Shown: positions 8,581 through 16,817 of the stretch, piece after piece
Position numbering within the stretch: the stretch's first letter is position 1
How the letters are laid out: each line of letters opens with the position of its first letter
DNA from: an uncultured Planctomycetota bacterium
Lineage (GTDB): Bacteria > Planctomycetota > Planctomycetia > Pirellulales > Thermoguttaceae
Assembly (NCBI GenBank): GCA_902770245.1
Contig: CACXSS010000002.1
Location: forward strand, 1-35,529
DNA: 35,529 nucleotides
Direction: 5' to 3'
The notes under the pieces: model-generated
What the model saw: the letters and a program-made list of their open reading frames with translations, nothing else
What the model was told of the DNA's origin: nothing
The model's database searches: none
Position numbers and translations under genes: made by a program

Positions 8581-9492
8581 ATGTATAATTTTGCGAAAAA
8601 CTGCTGGTTTTTAACAGGTCCGACAGCATCGGGGAAATCCGATTTGGCAATCGCCTGGGCGTTAGAGCATAACGCGGAAATCCTGTCGATGGACTCTGCC
8701 GCGATTTACAGGCGTATGGACATCGGAACTGCCAAACCAACACAGGAACAGCGCGCCGCCGTTCCTCATCACCTTCTCGACATCGCCAACCCGAGCGAAG
8801 AATTTTCGGTCGCCCAGTATTGTGAGGCGGCGGAAGCCTGCGTTCAAGACATTCTCGCCAGAGGCAAAGTCCCGCTGTTCGTTGGAGGAACGCCGCTGTA
8901 CTTAAAAGCCCTGCTTCGCGGACTGTTTGACGGTCCCAGCGCTGACTGGTCAATTCGTCAGGAACTTCAAGAAGTAGTTGACGCCTTCGGTCTGGAACGT
9001 CTTCACGCCATGCTGGAGGAAGTCGACCCTGTCGCGGCGGCGAAATTGCACGTCAACGACTCACGGCGCGTTATTCGAGCCATTGAAGTTTATCGGCTTA
9101 CTGGAAAACCGATTTCTCAATGGCAAAAAGAGCACGATAAGCCTGTCCCGCAGGAGGACTGCCGAGTCTACGCTTTGGAAGTCCCTAAACCGGAACTGGA
9201 CGCTCGCATCGCAAAACGGGTTGACGCCATGCTCGCCGAGGGGCTAATTGACGAAGTGCGCCGTCTTATCCAAAACGACTCGCCTTTATCCCGAACCGCC
9301 TCTCAAGCTGTTGGGTATAGAGAGCCGATTCAATGGATCGCCAACGGCGAAATCGTTCCTCTGTCTGAACTTAGAGAGGAAATCATTCTGCACACCCGCC
9401 AATTGGCTAAACGACAGATGACCTGGTTCAGAGGGTTGTCAGAATGTAGAATTATTAGCAATCCTCAAAGTTTTCTGTCAAACCTGGATTGA
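8581..9492 (+). CDS. miaA: tRNA dimethylallyltransferase MiaA
   Basis: MiaA transfers a dimethylallyl group to the N6 of A37 in tRNAs that read UNN codons, the first step of the i6A/ms2i6A modification. The 303-residue protein has the P-loop GPTASGKS at 13-20, the catalytic-site region DSAAIYRRMDIGTAKP at about 38-53 (usually DSMQVYRGMDIGTAKP, so slightly divergent), GGTPLYLKALLRG, and the C-terminal TRQLAKRQMTWFR segment. Length matches the family. The ATG at 8581 lies 18 bases after the methyltransferase stop with no obvious Shine-Dalgarno sequence, so it may be co-transcribed with that gene. The protein should be cytoplasmic. Confidence 0.95.
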   Translation: MYNFAKNCWFLTGPTASGKSDLAIAWALEHNAEILSMDSAAIYRRMDIGTAKPTQEQRAAVPHHLLDIANPSEEFSVAQYCEAAEACVQDILARGKVPLFVGGTPLYLKALLRGLFDGPSADWSIRQELQEVVDAFGLERLHAMLEEVDPVAAAKLHVNDSRRVIRAIEVYRLTGKPISQWQKEHDKPVPQEDCRVYALEVPKPELDARIAKRVDAMLAEGLIDEVRRLIQNDSPLSRTASQAVGYREPIQWIANGEIVPLSELREEIILHTRQLAKRQMTWFRGLSECRIISNPQSFLSNLD

Positions 9493-9616
9493 ATCAAACT
9501 TTTTTGAACCGTATTCGTATAAGAATTGCGTGTAAATCATATAAGCCGTTATTTTTCAATATATAAGGATAAAAAAATAAGAATAATCGGTATATTTTAC
9601 CTAATAATATTCCCTA

Positions 9617-9652
9617 AAAGATTTTTTGAAAAAAATGCTCCAAAAAATCTTT
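9617..9652. other. AT-rich inverted repeat downstream of miaA
   Basis: AAAGATTTTTT (9617-9627) and AAAAAATCTTT (9642-9652) form an 11-bp stem with a 14-base loop. It lies 125 bases past the miaA stop in an AT-rich gap (9493-9866). It could be a weak terminator, but no T-tract follows it. Confidence 0.3.
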
Positions 9653-9732
9653 AAGAACGCTTGCTTTTCTTTTATTAATTGATTATTATTAATACTAGAA
9701 AAAAGAACGCAATATCAGCGTTTTAAGAGGAG

Positions 9733-9761
9733 TTGAAGCTACTTATCCTTACATTTACAAT
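9733..9761 (+). promoter_or_regulatory. sigma-70-like promoter for hpf
   Basis: TTGAAG (9733-9738), a 17-base spacer and TACAAT (9756-9761) lie about 105 bases ahead of the hpf start. I looked for a sigma-54 GG-N10-GC element, which often drives hpf/ptsN clusters in proteobacteria, and did not find one. Confidence 0.45.
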
Positions 9762-9866
9762 TCGTTTTTACTTCATTTAGTCGCCGGAACGACTTTGATT
9801 TTCACGCCTTTGGTTGAATAATCAGATCGTTTCGCAAACAGCGATTAGCAGAAAAGGAAGGTGCAC

Positions 9867-10169
9867 ATGAACGTAACTATTTCCACTCGGCACGGCAGCG
9901 TCAGCGAGCAGACTCAGGCTCATTTGGAGTCGAAGGTCGAGAAGCTCAGTCGTAATTTCGACACCGTTACTGGCATTGACATCCTGATTGACCTCGCCAA
10001 TCGGGAAAAGCCCAACTTGAGCGTTACGGTCAAACAGAAAAACGGCGCAGACGCCCTGGCAACAATCGAAAACACGGAACTCCTCACTGCCATGGATTCG
10101 GCGCTTGACAAACTGGAACAACAGCTTCGCAAAGCGAAGGAAAAGAAGCTCACGAATATTAAAAAATAA
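9867..10169 (+). CDS. hpf: ribosome hibernation promoting factor HPF/RaiA (short form)
   Basis: This 100-residue protein belongs to the HPF/YfiA family, which binds the 30S decoding region and promotes ribosome inactivation or dimerisation in slow growth. It has the typical beta-alpha-beta-beta-beta-alpha layout: an N-terminal strand (MNVTISTRHG), the helix EQTQAHLESKVEKLSR, central strands including LSVTVKQKNGADA, and a Lys-rich C-terminal helix ending in KKLTNIKK. It lacks the C-terminal dimerisation domain of long HPF. A GTG at 9861 is in frame, but GGAAGG lies about 6 bases before the ATG at 9867, which I chose. It heads a same-strand run with the PTS genes, a neighbourhood also common in proteobacterial rpoN clusters. 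Confidence 0.9.
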   Translation: MNVTISTRHGSVSEQTQAHLESKVEKLSRNFDTVTGIDILIDLANREKPNLSVTVKQKNGADALATIENTELLTAMDSALDKLEQQLRKAKEKKLTNIKK

Positions 10170-10370
10170 CCTGTGAGGCAGTTATAGAGCTGCGCTTTTA
10201 CATCGTATTAAAACAATTCGTTTACAAATTCCCTGAATGCTCATGGGAGCATATTGGGTATTTGTGTCAGAAGAAACCGAGATAAATTCGGATTCTAACG
10301 AAAAAAAACGAGGAAAATGGCAAGAAGTTTTATTTTTCCTATGCCTCCTCCATTTAAATTTAATACGAAT

Positions 10371-10387
10371 TTGCTATATTATAGCAA
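10371..10387. promoter_or_regulatory. perfect palindrome TTGCTATA-T-TATAGCAA, possible operator at ptsN promoter
   Basis: An 8+1+8 perfect dyad contains the -10-like hexamer TATTAT (10377-10382). No good -35 lies at the right distance; the best is TTAAAT at 10354. It is about 90 bases upstream of ptsN and could be a repressor site overlapping the promoter. Confidence 0.35.
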
Positions 10388-10411
10388 TATCGTTTTACTT
10401 TAGATTTATTC

Positions 10412-10440
10412 GCGGTGAGAAGAACCGTTTTTCTCACCGC
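10412..10440 (+). promoter_or_regulatory. stem-loop in the ptsN leader
   Basis: GCGGTGAGAA / TTCTCACCGC gives a perfect 10-bp stem with a 9-base loop. It is followed after a few bases by TTTTTT (10451-10456) and then the ptsN ribosome-binding site. It may act as a terminator/attenuator or as a leader structure that affects ptsN expression. Confidence 0.45.
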
Positions 10441-10473
10441 AAGTTATACCTTTTTTACAAGGAGTCCTCGCAG

Positions 10474-10947
10474 ATGAGGTTCGATGAATTTATCGTAGTA
10501 GATTCGATTAATCCCAATCTTCAAGCGACAACCAAAGAAGACGCCATTCGTGAAATGGCAAGCTCTTTGGTCAAAGCCGGCAAATTACCAGAAGACGACT
10601 ATGAAAGCCTCGTTCGCGCGATTATTAAACGCGAAGAGTTGGGAAGCACAGGCATTGGTCGCGGCATCGCTGTTCCTCACACCAAGCATCCCTGCGTCAA
10701 GGAATTGGTCGGCACAGTAGCAGTGAGCAACAAAGGAGTCGAATTCGACAGTCTTGACGGAGAGCCGGTTTACGTATTATTTCTGCTCATTTCTCCGCCA
10801 AACGAGCCGGCGCGGCACTTGCGCGCTCTGGAACTCATTGCTCGCCAGCTTCGCAACGATACGTTCTGCAAGTTCCTCAAGCAGGCGCGCAACTGCGAAG
10901 ACATCCTTCAGTTGATTACCGAAGCGGATAACAATCAATTTGAGTAA
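10474..10947 (+). CDS. ptsN: PTS EIIA-Ntr-like protein
   Basis: This 157-residue EIIA domain of the fructose/nitrogen-regulatory type accepts phosphate from HPr. The active-site histidine is H69 in GIGRGIAVPHTKHP. The segments REELGSTGIGRG and VYVLFLLISPP are typical of the fold. A longer frame extends upstream to 10237, but that part is AT-rich and hydrophobic without family similarity. The AAGGAG at 10459-10464, nine bases before the ATG at 10474, fixes the start. No EIIB or EIIC partner is encoded nearby, so a regulatory role (metabolism, potassium, envelope stress) is more likely than sugar uptake. It lies between hpf and ptsH on the same strand. Confidence 0.9.
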   Translation: MRFDEFIVVDSINPNLQATTKEDAIREMASSLVKAGKLPEDDYESLVRAIIKREELGSTGIGRGIAVPHTKHPCVKELVGTVAVSNKGVEFDSLDGEPVYVLFLLISPPNEPARHLRALELIARQLRNDTFCKFLKQARNCEDILQLITEADNNQFE

Positions 10948-10952
10948 TCCGT

Positions 10953-10982
10953 TTGACTCCAAGAGTCATGTAAAAGTTTAAT
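10953..10982 (+). promoter_or_regulatory. sigma-70-like promoter for ptsH
   Basis: TTGACT (10953-10958), an 18-base spacer and TTTAAT (10977-10982) follow directly after the ptsN stop. The -35 end and the spacer contain the small dyad GACTC-caa-GAGTC. A second imperfect stem, TCTGGCGTT / AACGTCAGA, lies at 11023-11044 in the predicted leader. Confidence 0.4.
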
Positions 10983-11100
10983 CGACAGGTTTTGTCGAGG
11001 CAAAAGAAAACATTCTCCTGAGTCTGGCGTTTTTTAACGTCAGATCGGAGTTTGTCATAACTTTACATTGTACGCAACTAAACTAATTTTTACCACTTAT

Positions 11101-11367
11101 ATGAATCGACTCGTAACGGTCGCCAATCCGGAAGGATTGCACATGCGCGTTGCGCTGATGATTAGCGAATGCGCCAAAAAGTACAACGCTACGGTTACCA
11201 TTACCAAAGATTCGGAAACCGTCAGCGCCCGCGATATATTGCAGGTTCTGACGTTAGGCGCTTCACCGGGCGTTAAGCTCAGGATTGACGCTCAGGGCGA
11301 ACAAGCGTTAGAAGCTCTTAATAGCATCTGCGCCCTTTTTGAGAACAACGTCCAATCGTCTGTCTGA
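11101..11367 (+). CDS. ptsH: phosphocarrier protein HPr
   Basis: This 88-residue HPr passes phosphate from EI to EIIA proteins. The phospho-accepting histidine is H14 in NPEGLHMRVA, with the conserved Arg16; the usual following Pro is Val. The regulatory-site helix reads VSARDILQVLTLGASPG. Aligned with E. coli HPr (SAKSLFKLQTLG), the position of the regulatory Ser46 is occupied by Asp45. That residue cannot be phosphorylated by HPr kinase and may mimic phosphoserine; this is an inference. No hprK gene is present between ptsN and ptsI. The ATG at 11101 gives the standard length; upstream in-frame codons add an unrelated N-terminus. No Shine-Dalgarno sequence is visible. Confidence 0.92.
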   Translation: MNRLVTVANPEGLHMRVALMISECAKKYNATVTITKDSETVSARDILQVLTLGASPGVKLRIDAQGEQALEALNSICALFENNVQSSV

Positions 11368-11448
11368 CGCGGTCGACGTTAAAAACGGTTTTCGATTCCA
11401 GGACGCTGTTCCCGGTTAAAGACGCAACGTTAATTCCTATTCGCCGCA

Positions 11449-11484
11449 ATCTCGAAATTTGTCATTTTTGTCGCATTTCGAGAT
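11449..11484 (+). other. inverted repeat between ptsH and ptsI
   Basis: ATCTCGAAAT (11449-11458) and ATTTCGAGAT (11475-11484) form a perfect 10-bp dyad with a 16-base T-rich loop. It sits midway in the 210-base gap. It could be a transcript-processing structure or a protein-binding site; no T-tract follows directly, so a simple terminator is less likely. Confidence 0.35.
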
Positions 11485-11577
11485 AAAGGATGTTTTATTT
11501 TCTAAAACAGTTGCTTCGCGCCGTTTTTACAACGTTTTATGACCTGCTCTTTCAATGAGCGTCAAATATAAAACTAA

Positions 11578-13326
11578 ATGATAACGCTCAAAGGAATCCC
11601 CGTATCGCCTGGAATTGCATTTGGAGAAGCCCTGGTTATTGACGACGAGGGCTTTCGAATCCGACAATCGTTTATCCAGAACAAAGACGTCAAGGAGGAA
11701 GTAAAGCGTTATGAAGACGCCTTTGAGCAGGCAAAACAGGAGCTTTCTGTAAACGTCAATTCCGTTACAAAAGAACTTGGCGACTATTACGGTTTAATCT
11801 TCCAGGCGCACCTGGCAATTCTCGACGACTCCACGCTGCGCGAGGAAATTCTCAAAAAAATCGAAACGGAGCGTTATTCTGCTCCATTTGCCATTTCTAC
11901 TATTTTCAAGCAATATGCGGAGACGTTTCGCAACATTCCCAACGAACATCTGTCTCAGCGCGCTAACGACATTATCGATCTTGAAAAGCGAATTATGAGA
12001 ATTGTCATGGGAGTTAATACGGAAACTCTTACGACAATTAACAAAGACATGGTTGTTTTGGCGCATAATCTCACGCCGTCAGAAACATCCAATATGAACC
12101 GAAATTGCGTTCGCGCTTTCGTTACAGAAATCGGTTCTAAAGGTTCGCACACCGCAATCATTGCAGAAGCTTTGGAAATCCCTGCGGTTCTGGGAACGGG
12201 GAAATTCCTTGACAAAGTTCAGGCTGGTCAAAAGGTTATCGTCGACGGTCATCAGGGGTTAATTTACATCAACCCAACCCCTGAAATCGCAGCTCAGTAT
12301 CAAAAGCAGTACAACCGGGAATGCGAGCTGAAAAAGCAGCTAAACAACCTGGATCATACGCCGTGCCATACAAAAGATGGAACGAGAATCCAAATTTTGG
12401 GAAACATGGAATTGGAGTTCGAGTCGAGAAACTGTCTCAACCGCGGCGCAGACGGCATTGGTCTGTATCGTACAGAATTTCTTTGGCTGACAAACGAATT
12501 GCAGCTGGACGAAGAAACTCATTTCCAAAAATACAAAGAAGTTGTTGAAACGATGGACGGCAAGCCGGTTACTATTCGAACCTGCGATTTAGGCGCCGAC
12601 AAAATACTCAAAGACATTATGCCCGACACCGGCCGCAACCCGGCGCTGGGGCTTCGGTCAATTCGTCTGAGTTTGTTTATGCCGGAAATGTTTCGAAAAC
12701 AGCTTCGAGCCATTTTGAGAGCGTCCGCCTTCGGTCCGATTCAAATTCTCTTTCCGATGGTTACAACGCTCACGGAATGGCGCCGCGTCAAGATGATTGT
12801 TCACGACACATTCGAAGACCTTGACGAACGCGGCATCGCTTTCAATCACGACATTCCCCTGGGAATCATGGTTGAGGTTCCGTCAACCGTCATGATGATT
12901 GAAGAATTCCTCAAAGACGTAGATTTTATCAGCATCGGTACCAACGACCTGATTCAATACACAGTTGCTGTTGACCGAACAAACAAAGACGTCGCTCAGC
13001 TATTTAACGGCTGTGAACCGGCTGTCATTAAATTGATTTGGAAAACTGTTACAGAAGCAAACAAACATAATGTGCCGGTCTGTCTGTGCGGACAAATGGC
13101 AAGCGACCCGACTCTGACAATGCTCTTGCTGGGATTGGGGCTTCGCTCTTTATCAATGCCGCCAGCCGCCATGAGAGATGTTAAACGCGTATGTTTTGCC
13201 ACAGAAATGCTGCGGTGCAGAGAAATTGCTTTTCGGGCGCTTCGTACAGACAACGCTGGAGACATTCAGTCCCTCCTGCAACGGGAGTTGGCTGCAATCC
13301 TCCCGGATTATCGTCAGGATGAATAA
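11578..13326 (+). CDS. ptsI: PEP-protein phosphotransferase, PTS enzyme I
   Basis: This 582-residue enzyme I takes phosphate from phosphoenolpyruvate and gives it to HPr; the length matches the family (about 575). Domains in order are the N-terminal HPr-binding domain, the swivelling phosphohistidine domain with H191 in GSKGSHTAIIAEALEIPAVLG, and the C-terminal PEP-binding TIM barrel. The barrel shows DGIGLYRTEFLW, NPALGLRSIR, GIMVEVPS, FISIGTNDLIQY and the catalytic-cysteine segment CLCGQMASDP (about C504). All key residues appear present, so it should be active. It follows ptsH by 210 bases with no clear Shine-Dalgarno sequence. With HPr and EIIA-Ntr it forms a full phosphorelay lacking a sugar permease. 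Confidence 0.95.
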   Translation: MITLKGIPVSPGIAFGEALVIDDEGFRIRQSFIQNKDVKEEVKRYEDAFEQAKQELSVNVNSVTKELGDYYGLIFQAHLAILDDSTLREEILKKIETERYSAPFAISTIFKQYAETFRNIPNEHLSQRANDIIDLEKRIMRIVMGVNTETLTTINKDMVVLAHNLTPSETSNMNRNCVRAFVTEIGSKGSHTAIIAEALEIPAVLGTGKFLDKVQAGQKVIVDGHQGLIYINPTPEIAAQYQKQYNRECELKKQLNNLDHTPCHTKDGTRIQILGNMELEFESRNCLNRGADGIGLYRTEFLWLTNELQLDEETHFQKYKEVVETMDGKPVTIRTCDLGADKILKDIMPDTGRNPALGLRSIRLSLFMPEMFRKQLRAILRASAFGPIQILFPMVTTLTEWRRVKMIVHDTFEDLDERGIAFNHDIPLGIMVEVPSTVMMIEEFLKDVDFISIGTNDLIQYTVAVDRTNKDVAQLFNGCEPAVIKLIWKTVTEANKHNVPVCLCGQMASDPTLTMLLLGLGLRSLSMPPAAMRDVKRVCFATEMLRCREIAFRALRTDNAGDIQSLLQRELAAILPDYRQDE

Positions 13327-13473
13327 GCGGACATCCGCCGACGCCGGCGATAGGCAATTATTAAATCAAAGCCAAATCCAAAGTTCAAACAGAGACGATA
13401 ACAATATGCGCCGTCATCCAATTGATTGCCAAACAGGATTCGGCTTCCACACTGAACGTCAAATTTTTCTCCT

Positions 13474-14424
13474 ATGCTTGTAGAAATCAAAAATCTCGTT
13501 CGATATTTTCCGCGCACTAAAGCGGTCAACAATATTTCGTTTGGATTCGACAAGGGGCAGATATTTGGCTTTGTCGGACCTAACGGCGCAGGCAAAACAA
13601 CAACGATGCGAATTCTGGCGACTCTTGACCAGCCGCAGTACGGGGACTGTTTTGTTGACGGTTATTCCGTTACACAATATCCGGAAAAAGCCCGAAAGCT
13701 GGTTGGGTTTATGCCAGACTCTCTTCCCATGCACAACGACATTTCCGTGCGGGAATACATCGATTTCTACGCCAGAGCGTACAACGTCCAAAATCCAACA
13801 CGGAACAAAATCGTCAATGAGGTTATGGATTTTACCGATCTGCACGTCATTGCAGACAAGACGCTCAACGCGCTTTCAAAGGGGATGAAACAGCGCGTCA
13901 GTCTGGCAAGAGCCTTGGTTCACGAACCCAAAGTCCTCATTTTGGACGAACCAGCCAACGGGCTTGACCCGCGAGCGCGCGTTCAAATGCGAGAACTTTT
14001 CAAGGCGTTAGCGGAAAACGGCATGGCAATCCTGATTTCTTCGCACATTTTAACAGAACTGGGAGAGCTTTGCGACGGGGTTGTATTCATCGAAAAAGGT
14101 CAACTGCTCGATGCTGGAACCATTTCCGAAATCAGCCAGCGTCGTTCAAAAGACTCTCTTGAAGCGGAAATTCGATTGCTTCGTTCTGACGATTGGGAAC
14201 AGCGTTTAAAGCAGCTTTCCGTTCGTCTTTTGGAAATTCCCGGCGTTACAAACCCTGCTGTTGCTGGAGATCATATTGAATTGACTATAGAAAACGGCGA
14301 GTCAACCGCAGCCGCCATACTTCGACAACTGATTAACGACGGGTTCCCGATTGTCGATTTTCGTTTGAGAAACAATCAGCTGGAAGACCTCTTTATGACA
14401 ATTACTAACGGAAACGTACAATGA
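13474..14424 (+). CDS. ABC transporter ATP-binding protein (ABC-2 type export)
   Basis: This 316-residue ATPase drives the adjacent membrane protein. It shows Walker A GPNGAGKT at about 36-43, the signature LSKGMKQRV, Walker B VLILDEPANGLDP and the switch histidine in ILISSHI. The length, with a C-terminal extension of about 90 residues after the nucleotide-binding domain, is typical of ABC-2-type exporters (multidrug, lipid or protein export; GldA- and NatA-like members). Its last codons overlap the permease start (ATGA), so the two genes form one operon. The 147-base gap from ptsI shows no clear terminator. The substrate cannot be told. Confidence 0.92.
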   Translation: MLVEIKNLVRYFPRTKAVNNISFGFDKGQIFGFVGPNGAGKTTTMRILATLDQPQYGDCFVDGYSVTQYPEKARKLVGFMPDSLPMHNDISVREYIDFYARAYNVQNPTRNKIVNEVMDFTDLHVIADKTLNALSKGMKQRVSLARALVHEPKVLILDEPANGLDPRARVQMRELFKALAENGMAILISSHILTELGELCDGVVFIEKGQLLDAGTISEISQRRSKDSLEAEIRLLRSDDWEQRLKQLSVRLLEIPGVTNPAVAGDHIELTIENGESTAAAILRQLINDGFPIVDFRLRNNQLEDLFMTITNGNVQ

Positions 14425-15938
14425 TACAGCTTTTTAAAAATATATTTGCTTCGCTGGATAATAAAATCAATCCTATCGCCGTTAAGGAAATGCGTCAGGC
14501 GGTCAGAAGTCGATACATCACCCTGTTGCTGCAGCTTTATCTGCTCATTGAACTGCTCATGACAGGTTTTTACCTTTTAACCATTGACGTAAACGACCTG
14601 GCTTCTGGCGGAGCGGAATTATTTTTCCCCTTGATGGTTTTGCTCTTTATTGCAAACCTGATTTGCGTTCCGGTATACACATCCACTCGGCTGACAAAAG
14701 AAGTTCACGATAACGACGCAATGTTCTCTACAACGCTTACGCCGATGCAAATCGTCAGAGGAAAATTTTACTGCGGTTTGTTAATTTCCCTGCTTCTGTT
14801 CAGCGCCGCCGCCCCATTTATTATTTTGACTTATTTGCTTCGCGGACTGGACATATCTCAAATTCTCTCGACGCTTTACTGGTCGTTTCTAACCATTCAG
14901 GCGTTCAACTGTTACGGAATCATCTTTGGAGCGCTTAACATCAATAAAGTATTAAGAGCGATTATCGCCTGTATTATGGGATTTGCCATACTTGGAGTGT
15001 TGGACAGCCTCCCCTACGGTTTCTCATTCATATCAGCCGTCAGTTCTATGGACTGGGAAACCTTTTTCATTTCAACGCTTGTTTTTCTCTTTTTGAGCGA
15101 AGCGTTTATTACGCTTGCCGCCTGTTTGCTCTCCCCGCTATCATTCAATCGTATGACGCGGCCGCGGATTTTCGCAACAGTCAGCTCTTTTTCGTTAATG
15201 ATAATAGCTTTGATATACTACGGCTTCACTTCCAGCAACGTTTATTTAGAGGTTGCATGCGCGTTTACTTTTGTAACAGCTCTTGCTTTTCTCGGAATTG
15301 GCTTATGTGAACGAACGACATTGAGCGTACGCCAAATTCAACAGATACCGCAAAACCCAATTCTCCGAATTCTGGCGTTTCCATTCTTTACCTGCGTCGG
15401 TTCCGCTGTCGTATGGTTTATATTTATGTTCGGATTATTATTGGCATACGACAGTTTTTTTGATCAAGGCATAGTATTTGAACACCTGGTGGATATGGAC
15501 TCCCCATTTCCATTCCTCTGCATGATTTTGTTTTATATAACATGCGGCATGCTTATTCGTATCGGCATTGATCAATGGCGCCGCGACAACCAGAGTCAAC
15601 GACTTCCAGACAATCCCCGCATTATTATTTATCCATCTCCGCAAAAAGGCATCGCAACTGTTGCTTATACGTTGTTTTTAATCGCAGTTCCTTCTCTTAT
15701 CCCGCTGCTGTTTATTTTTAGTCACGGCGCAGAAATTAGAGAACTGCTGTTCTTCTTCTCGCCATTTAATTACATGGACGACTATAGGGCAAACAATAAC
15801 GCTATACCCATCTTTTTTGGCGCCGCCAGCATTTGCGTTTTGATTATATACAGCTGTATTTCATTTCTTCGATATTATTCGCTGGGTTCCACGAATACTG
15901 CGCCTCCAAAATTGAATACAACTGGTAAACAAGGGTAA
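14421..15938 (+). CDS. ABC-2 type transporter permease
   Basis: This 505-residue polytopic protein has many hydrophobic stretches, roughly ten to twelve. It opens with the cytoplasmic segment NPIAVKEMRQAVRSRYI, which is characteristic of ABC-2 permeases, and continues with TMs such as YITLLLQLYLLIELLMTGFYL. A VHDNDAMFSTTLTPMQIVRG-like cytoplasmic loop follows TM2, the usual contact to the ATPase. It overlaps the ATPase gene by four bases. It is longer than the common 250-400-residue permeases, suggesting a duplicated or two-half type. The exported substrate is unknown. Confidence 0.88.
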   Translation: MIQLFKNIFASLDNKINPIAVKEMRQAVRSRYITLLLQLYLLIELLMTGFYLLTIDVNDLASGGAELFFPLMVLLFIANLICVPVYTSTRLTKEVHDNDAMFSTTLTPMQIVRGKFYCGLLISLLLFSAAAPFIILTYLLRGLDISQILSTLYWSFLTIQAFNCYGIIFGALNINKVLRAIIACIMGFAILGVLDSLPYGFSFISAVSSMDWETFFISTLVFLFLSEAFITLAACLLSPLSFNRMTRPRIFATVSSFSLMIIALIYYGFTSSNVYLEVACAFTFVTALAFLGIGLCERTTLSVRQIQQIPQNPILRILAFPFFTCVGSAVVWFIFMFGLLLAYDSFFDQGIVFEHLVDMDSPFPFLCMILFYITCGMLIRIGIDQWRRDNQSQRLPDNPRIIIYPSPQKGIATVAYTLFLIAVPSLIPLLFIFSHGAEIRELLFFFSPFNYMDDYRANNNAIPIFFGAASICVLIIYSCISFLRYYSLGSTNTAPPKLNTTGKQG

Positions 15939-15955
15939 TTTTAGCAATATTTCTC

Positions 15956-15983
15956 TTGACAAAGTTGCTAATATCGGTATGAT
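15956..15983 (+). promoter_or_regulatory. near-consensus promoter for eda
   Basis: TTGACA (15956-15961), a 16-base spacer and TATGAT (15978-15983) make one of the best promoters in the window. Transcription would start near 15990, inside the left arm of the following inverted repeat. Confidence 0.6.
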
Positions 15984-16026
15984 AAACCATAAAAAGACGA
16001 TTAATCAAGCCGTCTTTTTATGGTTT
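15984..16026. terminator. 16-bp perfect inverted repeat, terminator and/or operator
   Basis: AAACCATAAAAAGACG (15984-15999) and CGTCTTTTTATGGTTT (16011-16026) form a perfect 16-bp stem with an 11-base loop. It lies 45 bases past the permease stop, so it can end the ABC transcript. It also starts directly at the end of the -10 of the eda promoter, so it could be an operator or a 5'-end structure of that mRNA. Confidence 0.65.
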
Positions 16027-16067
16027 ACTTCAACATATTTGAGCCCATTTAATTAATATAACAACTC

Positions 16068-16694
16068 ATGGATACAATTACATCCTTTATCGAAAAATGT
16101 AAAGTTGTCCCGGTTATCGCTATTGAATCCGCCGAACAGGCGCTTCCACTGGCAGACGCGTTACTCGAAGGCGGGCTTCCCATTGCCGAAATTACGTTTC
16201 GCACAGCGGCAGCTGCGGAAGTCATCTCGATTTTAGCGCAGCAACGTCCGGAATTGATCGTCGGAGCGGGAACGCTTCTGACAACTCAAAACGTAGAAGA
16301 CGCCATCAAAGCCGGCGCGAAATTCGGCGTTGCTCCTGGCTGCAATCCGGACGTTATCGACTTCGCCCAGGCAAACGGATTCCCATTCATTCCTGGCGTC
16401 TGTACGCCCAGCTGCATTGAATGCGCGCTGTCAATGGACTGCAAAGTCCTCAAGTTCTTCCCCGCCGGAGCGATGGGCGGCGTCAAGATGCTCAAAGCGC
16501 TCTACGGTCCGTATAAACACACGGGCGTCAGATTTATGCCGACAGGCGGCGTTACTCAAGAGAACCTGTCAGAATACCTTTCCGCGCCGGGCGTTATTGC
16601 CTGCGGAGGAACGTGGATCGCTCCCGCTGCCGACATCGCCGCCGGAGCTTGGGACGTCATTGCAGACAGATGCAAAAAAGTTGCCAACGCATAA
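16068..16694 (+). CDS. eda: KDPG/KHG aldolase
   Basis: 2-Keto-3-deoxy-6-phosphogluconate aldolase splits KDPG into pyruvate and glyceraldehyde-3-phosphate, the last step of the Entner-Doudoroff pathway and of uronate breakdown. The 208-residue protein has the family length. Visible motifs are VVPVIAIES, the catalytic glutamate E41 in AEITFRT with R45, GAGTLL, the GVAPGCNP loop, the Schiff-base lysine K129 in LKFFPAGAMGGVK, and the phosphate-binding PTGGV. It is preceded by a strong promoter with an adjacent dyad, suggesting regulated single-gene expression. Its position next to the PTS genes fits central carbon metabolism, but no edd gene is in the window. Confidence 0.95.
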   Translation: MDTITSFIEKCKVVPVIAIESAEQALPLADALLEGGLPIAEITFRTAAAAEVISILAQQRPELIVGAGTLLTTQNVEDAIKAGAKFGVAPGCNPDVIDFAQANGFPFIPGVCTPSCIECALSMDCKVLKFFPAGAMGGVKMLKALYGPYKHTGVRFMPTGGVTQENLSEYLSAPGVIACGGTWIAPAADIAAGAWDVIADRCKKVANA

Positions 16695-16768
16695 GTATTG
16701 TCATCATAATTGGGGATGTGTAATCATGAAATAGGAAACGCTTTTTCGTCTTCGACGAATTAAGATTC

Positions 16769-16803
16769 TATTCCCTACACCCTATCCCCTGCTCCCTATT
16801 CCC
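16769..16803. repeat. degenerate 7-bp tandem array
   Basis: Five 7-base units follow one another: tattccc, tacaccc, tatcccc, tgctccc, tattccc. It ends 14 bases before the start codon of the next gene. It is the same family as the arrays at 21317-21452 and 34059-34079. Confidence 0.7.
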
Positions 16804-16817
16804 TTATCAATTTAGCC

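Noticed and set aside
9493..9866. sigma-54 promoter for the hpf-pts genes
   Set aside because: No GG-N10-GC element at the expected spacing was found; a sigma-70-like TTGAAG-17-TACAAT fits better.
10237..10473. N-terminal extension of ptsN by 79 codons
   Set aside because: The extension is AT-rich, hydrophobic and without similarity to EIIA; a proper AAGGAG precedes the ATG at 10474 and the hairpin at 10412-10440 would fall inside the coding region.
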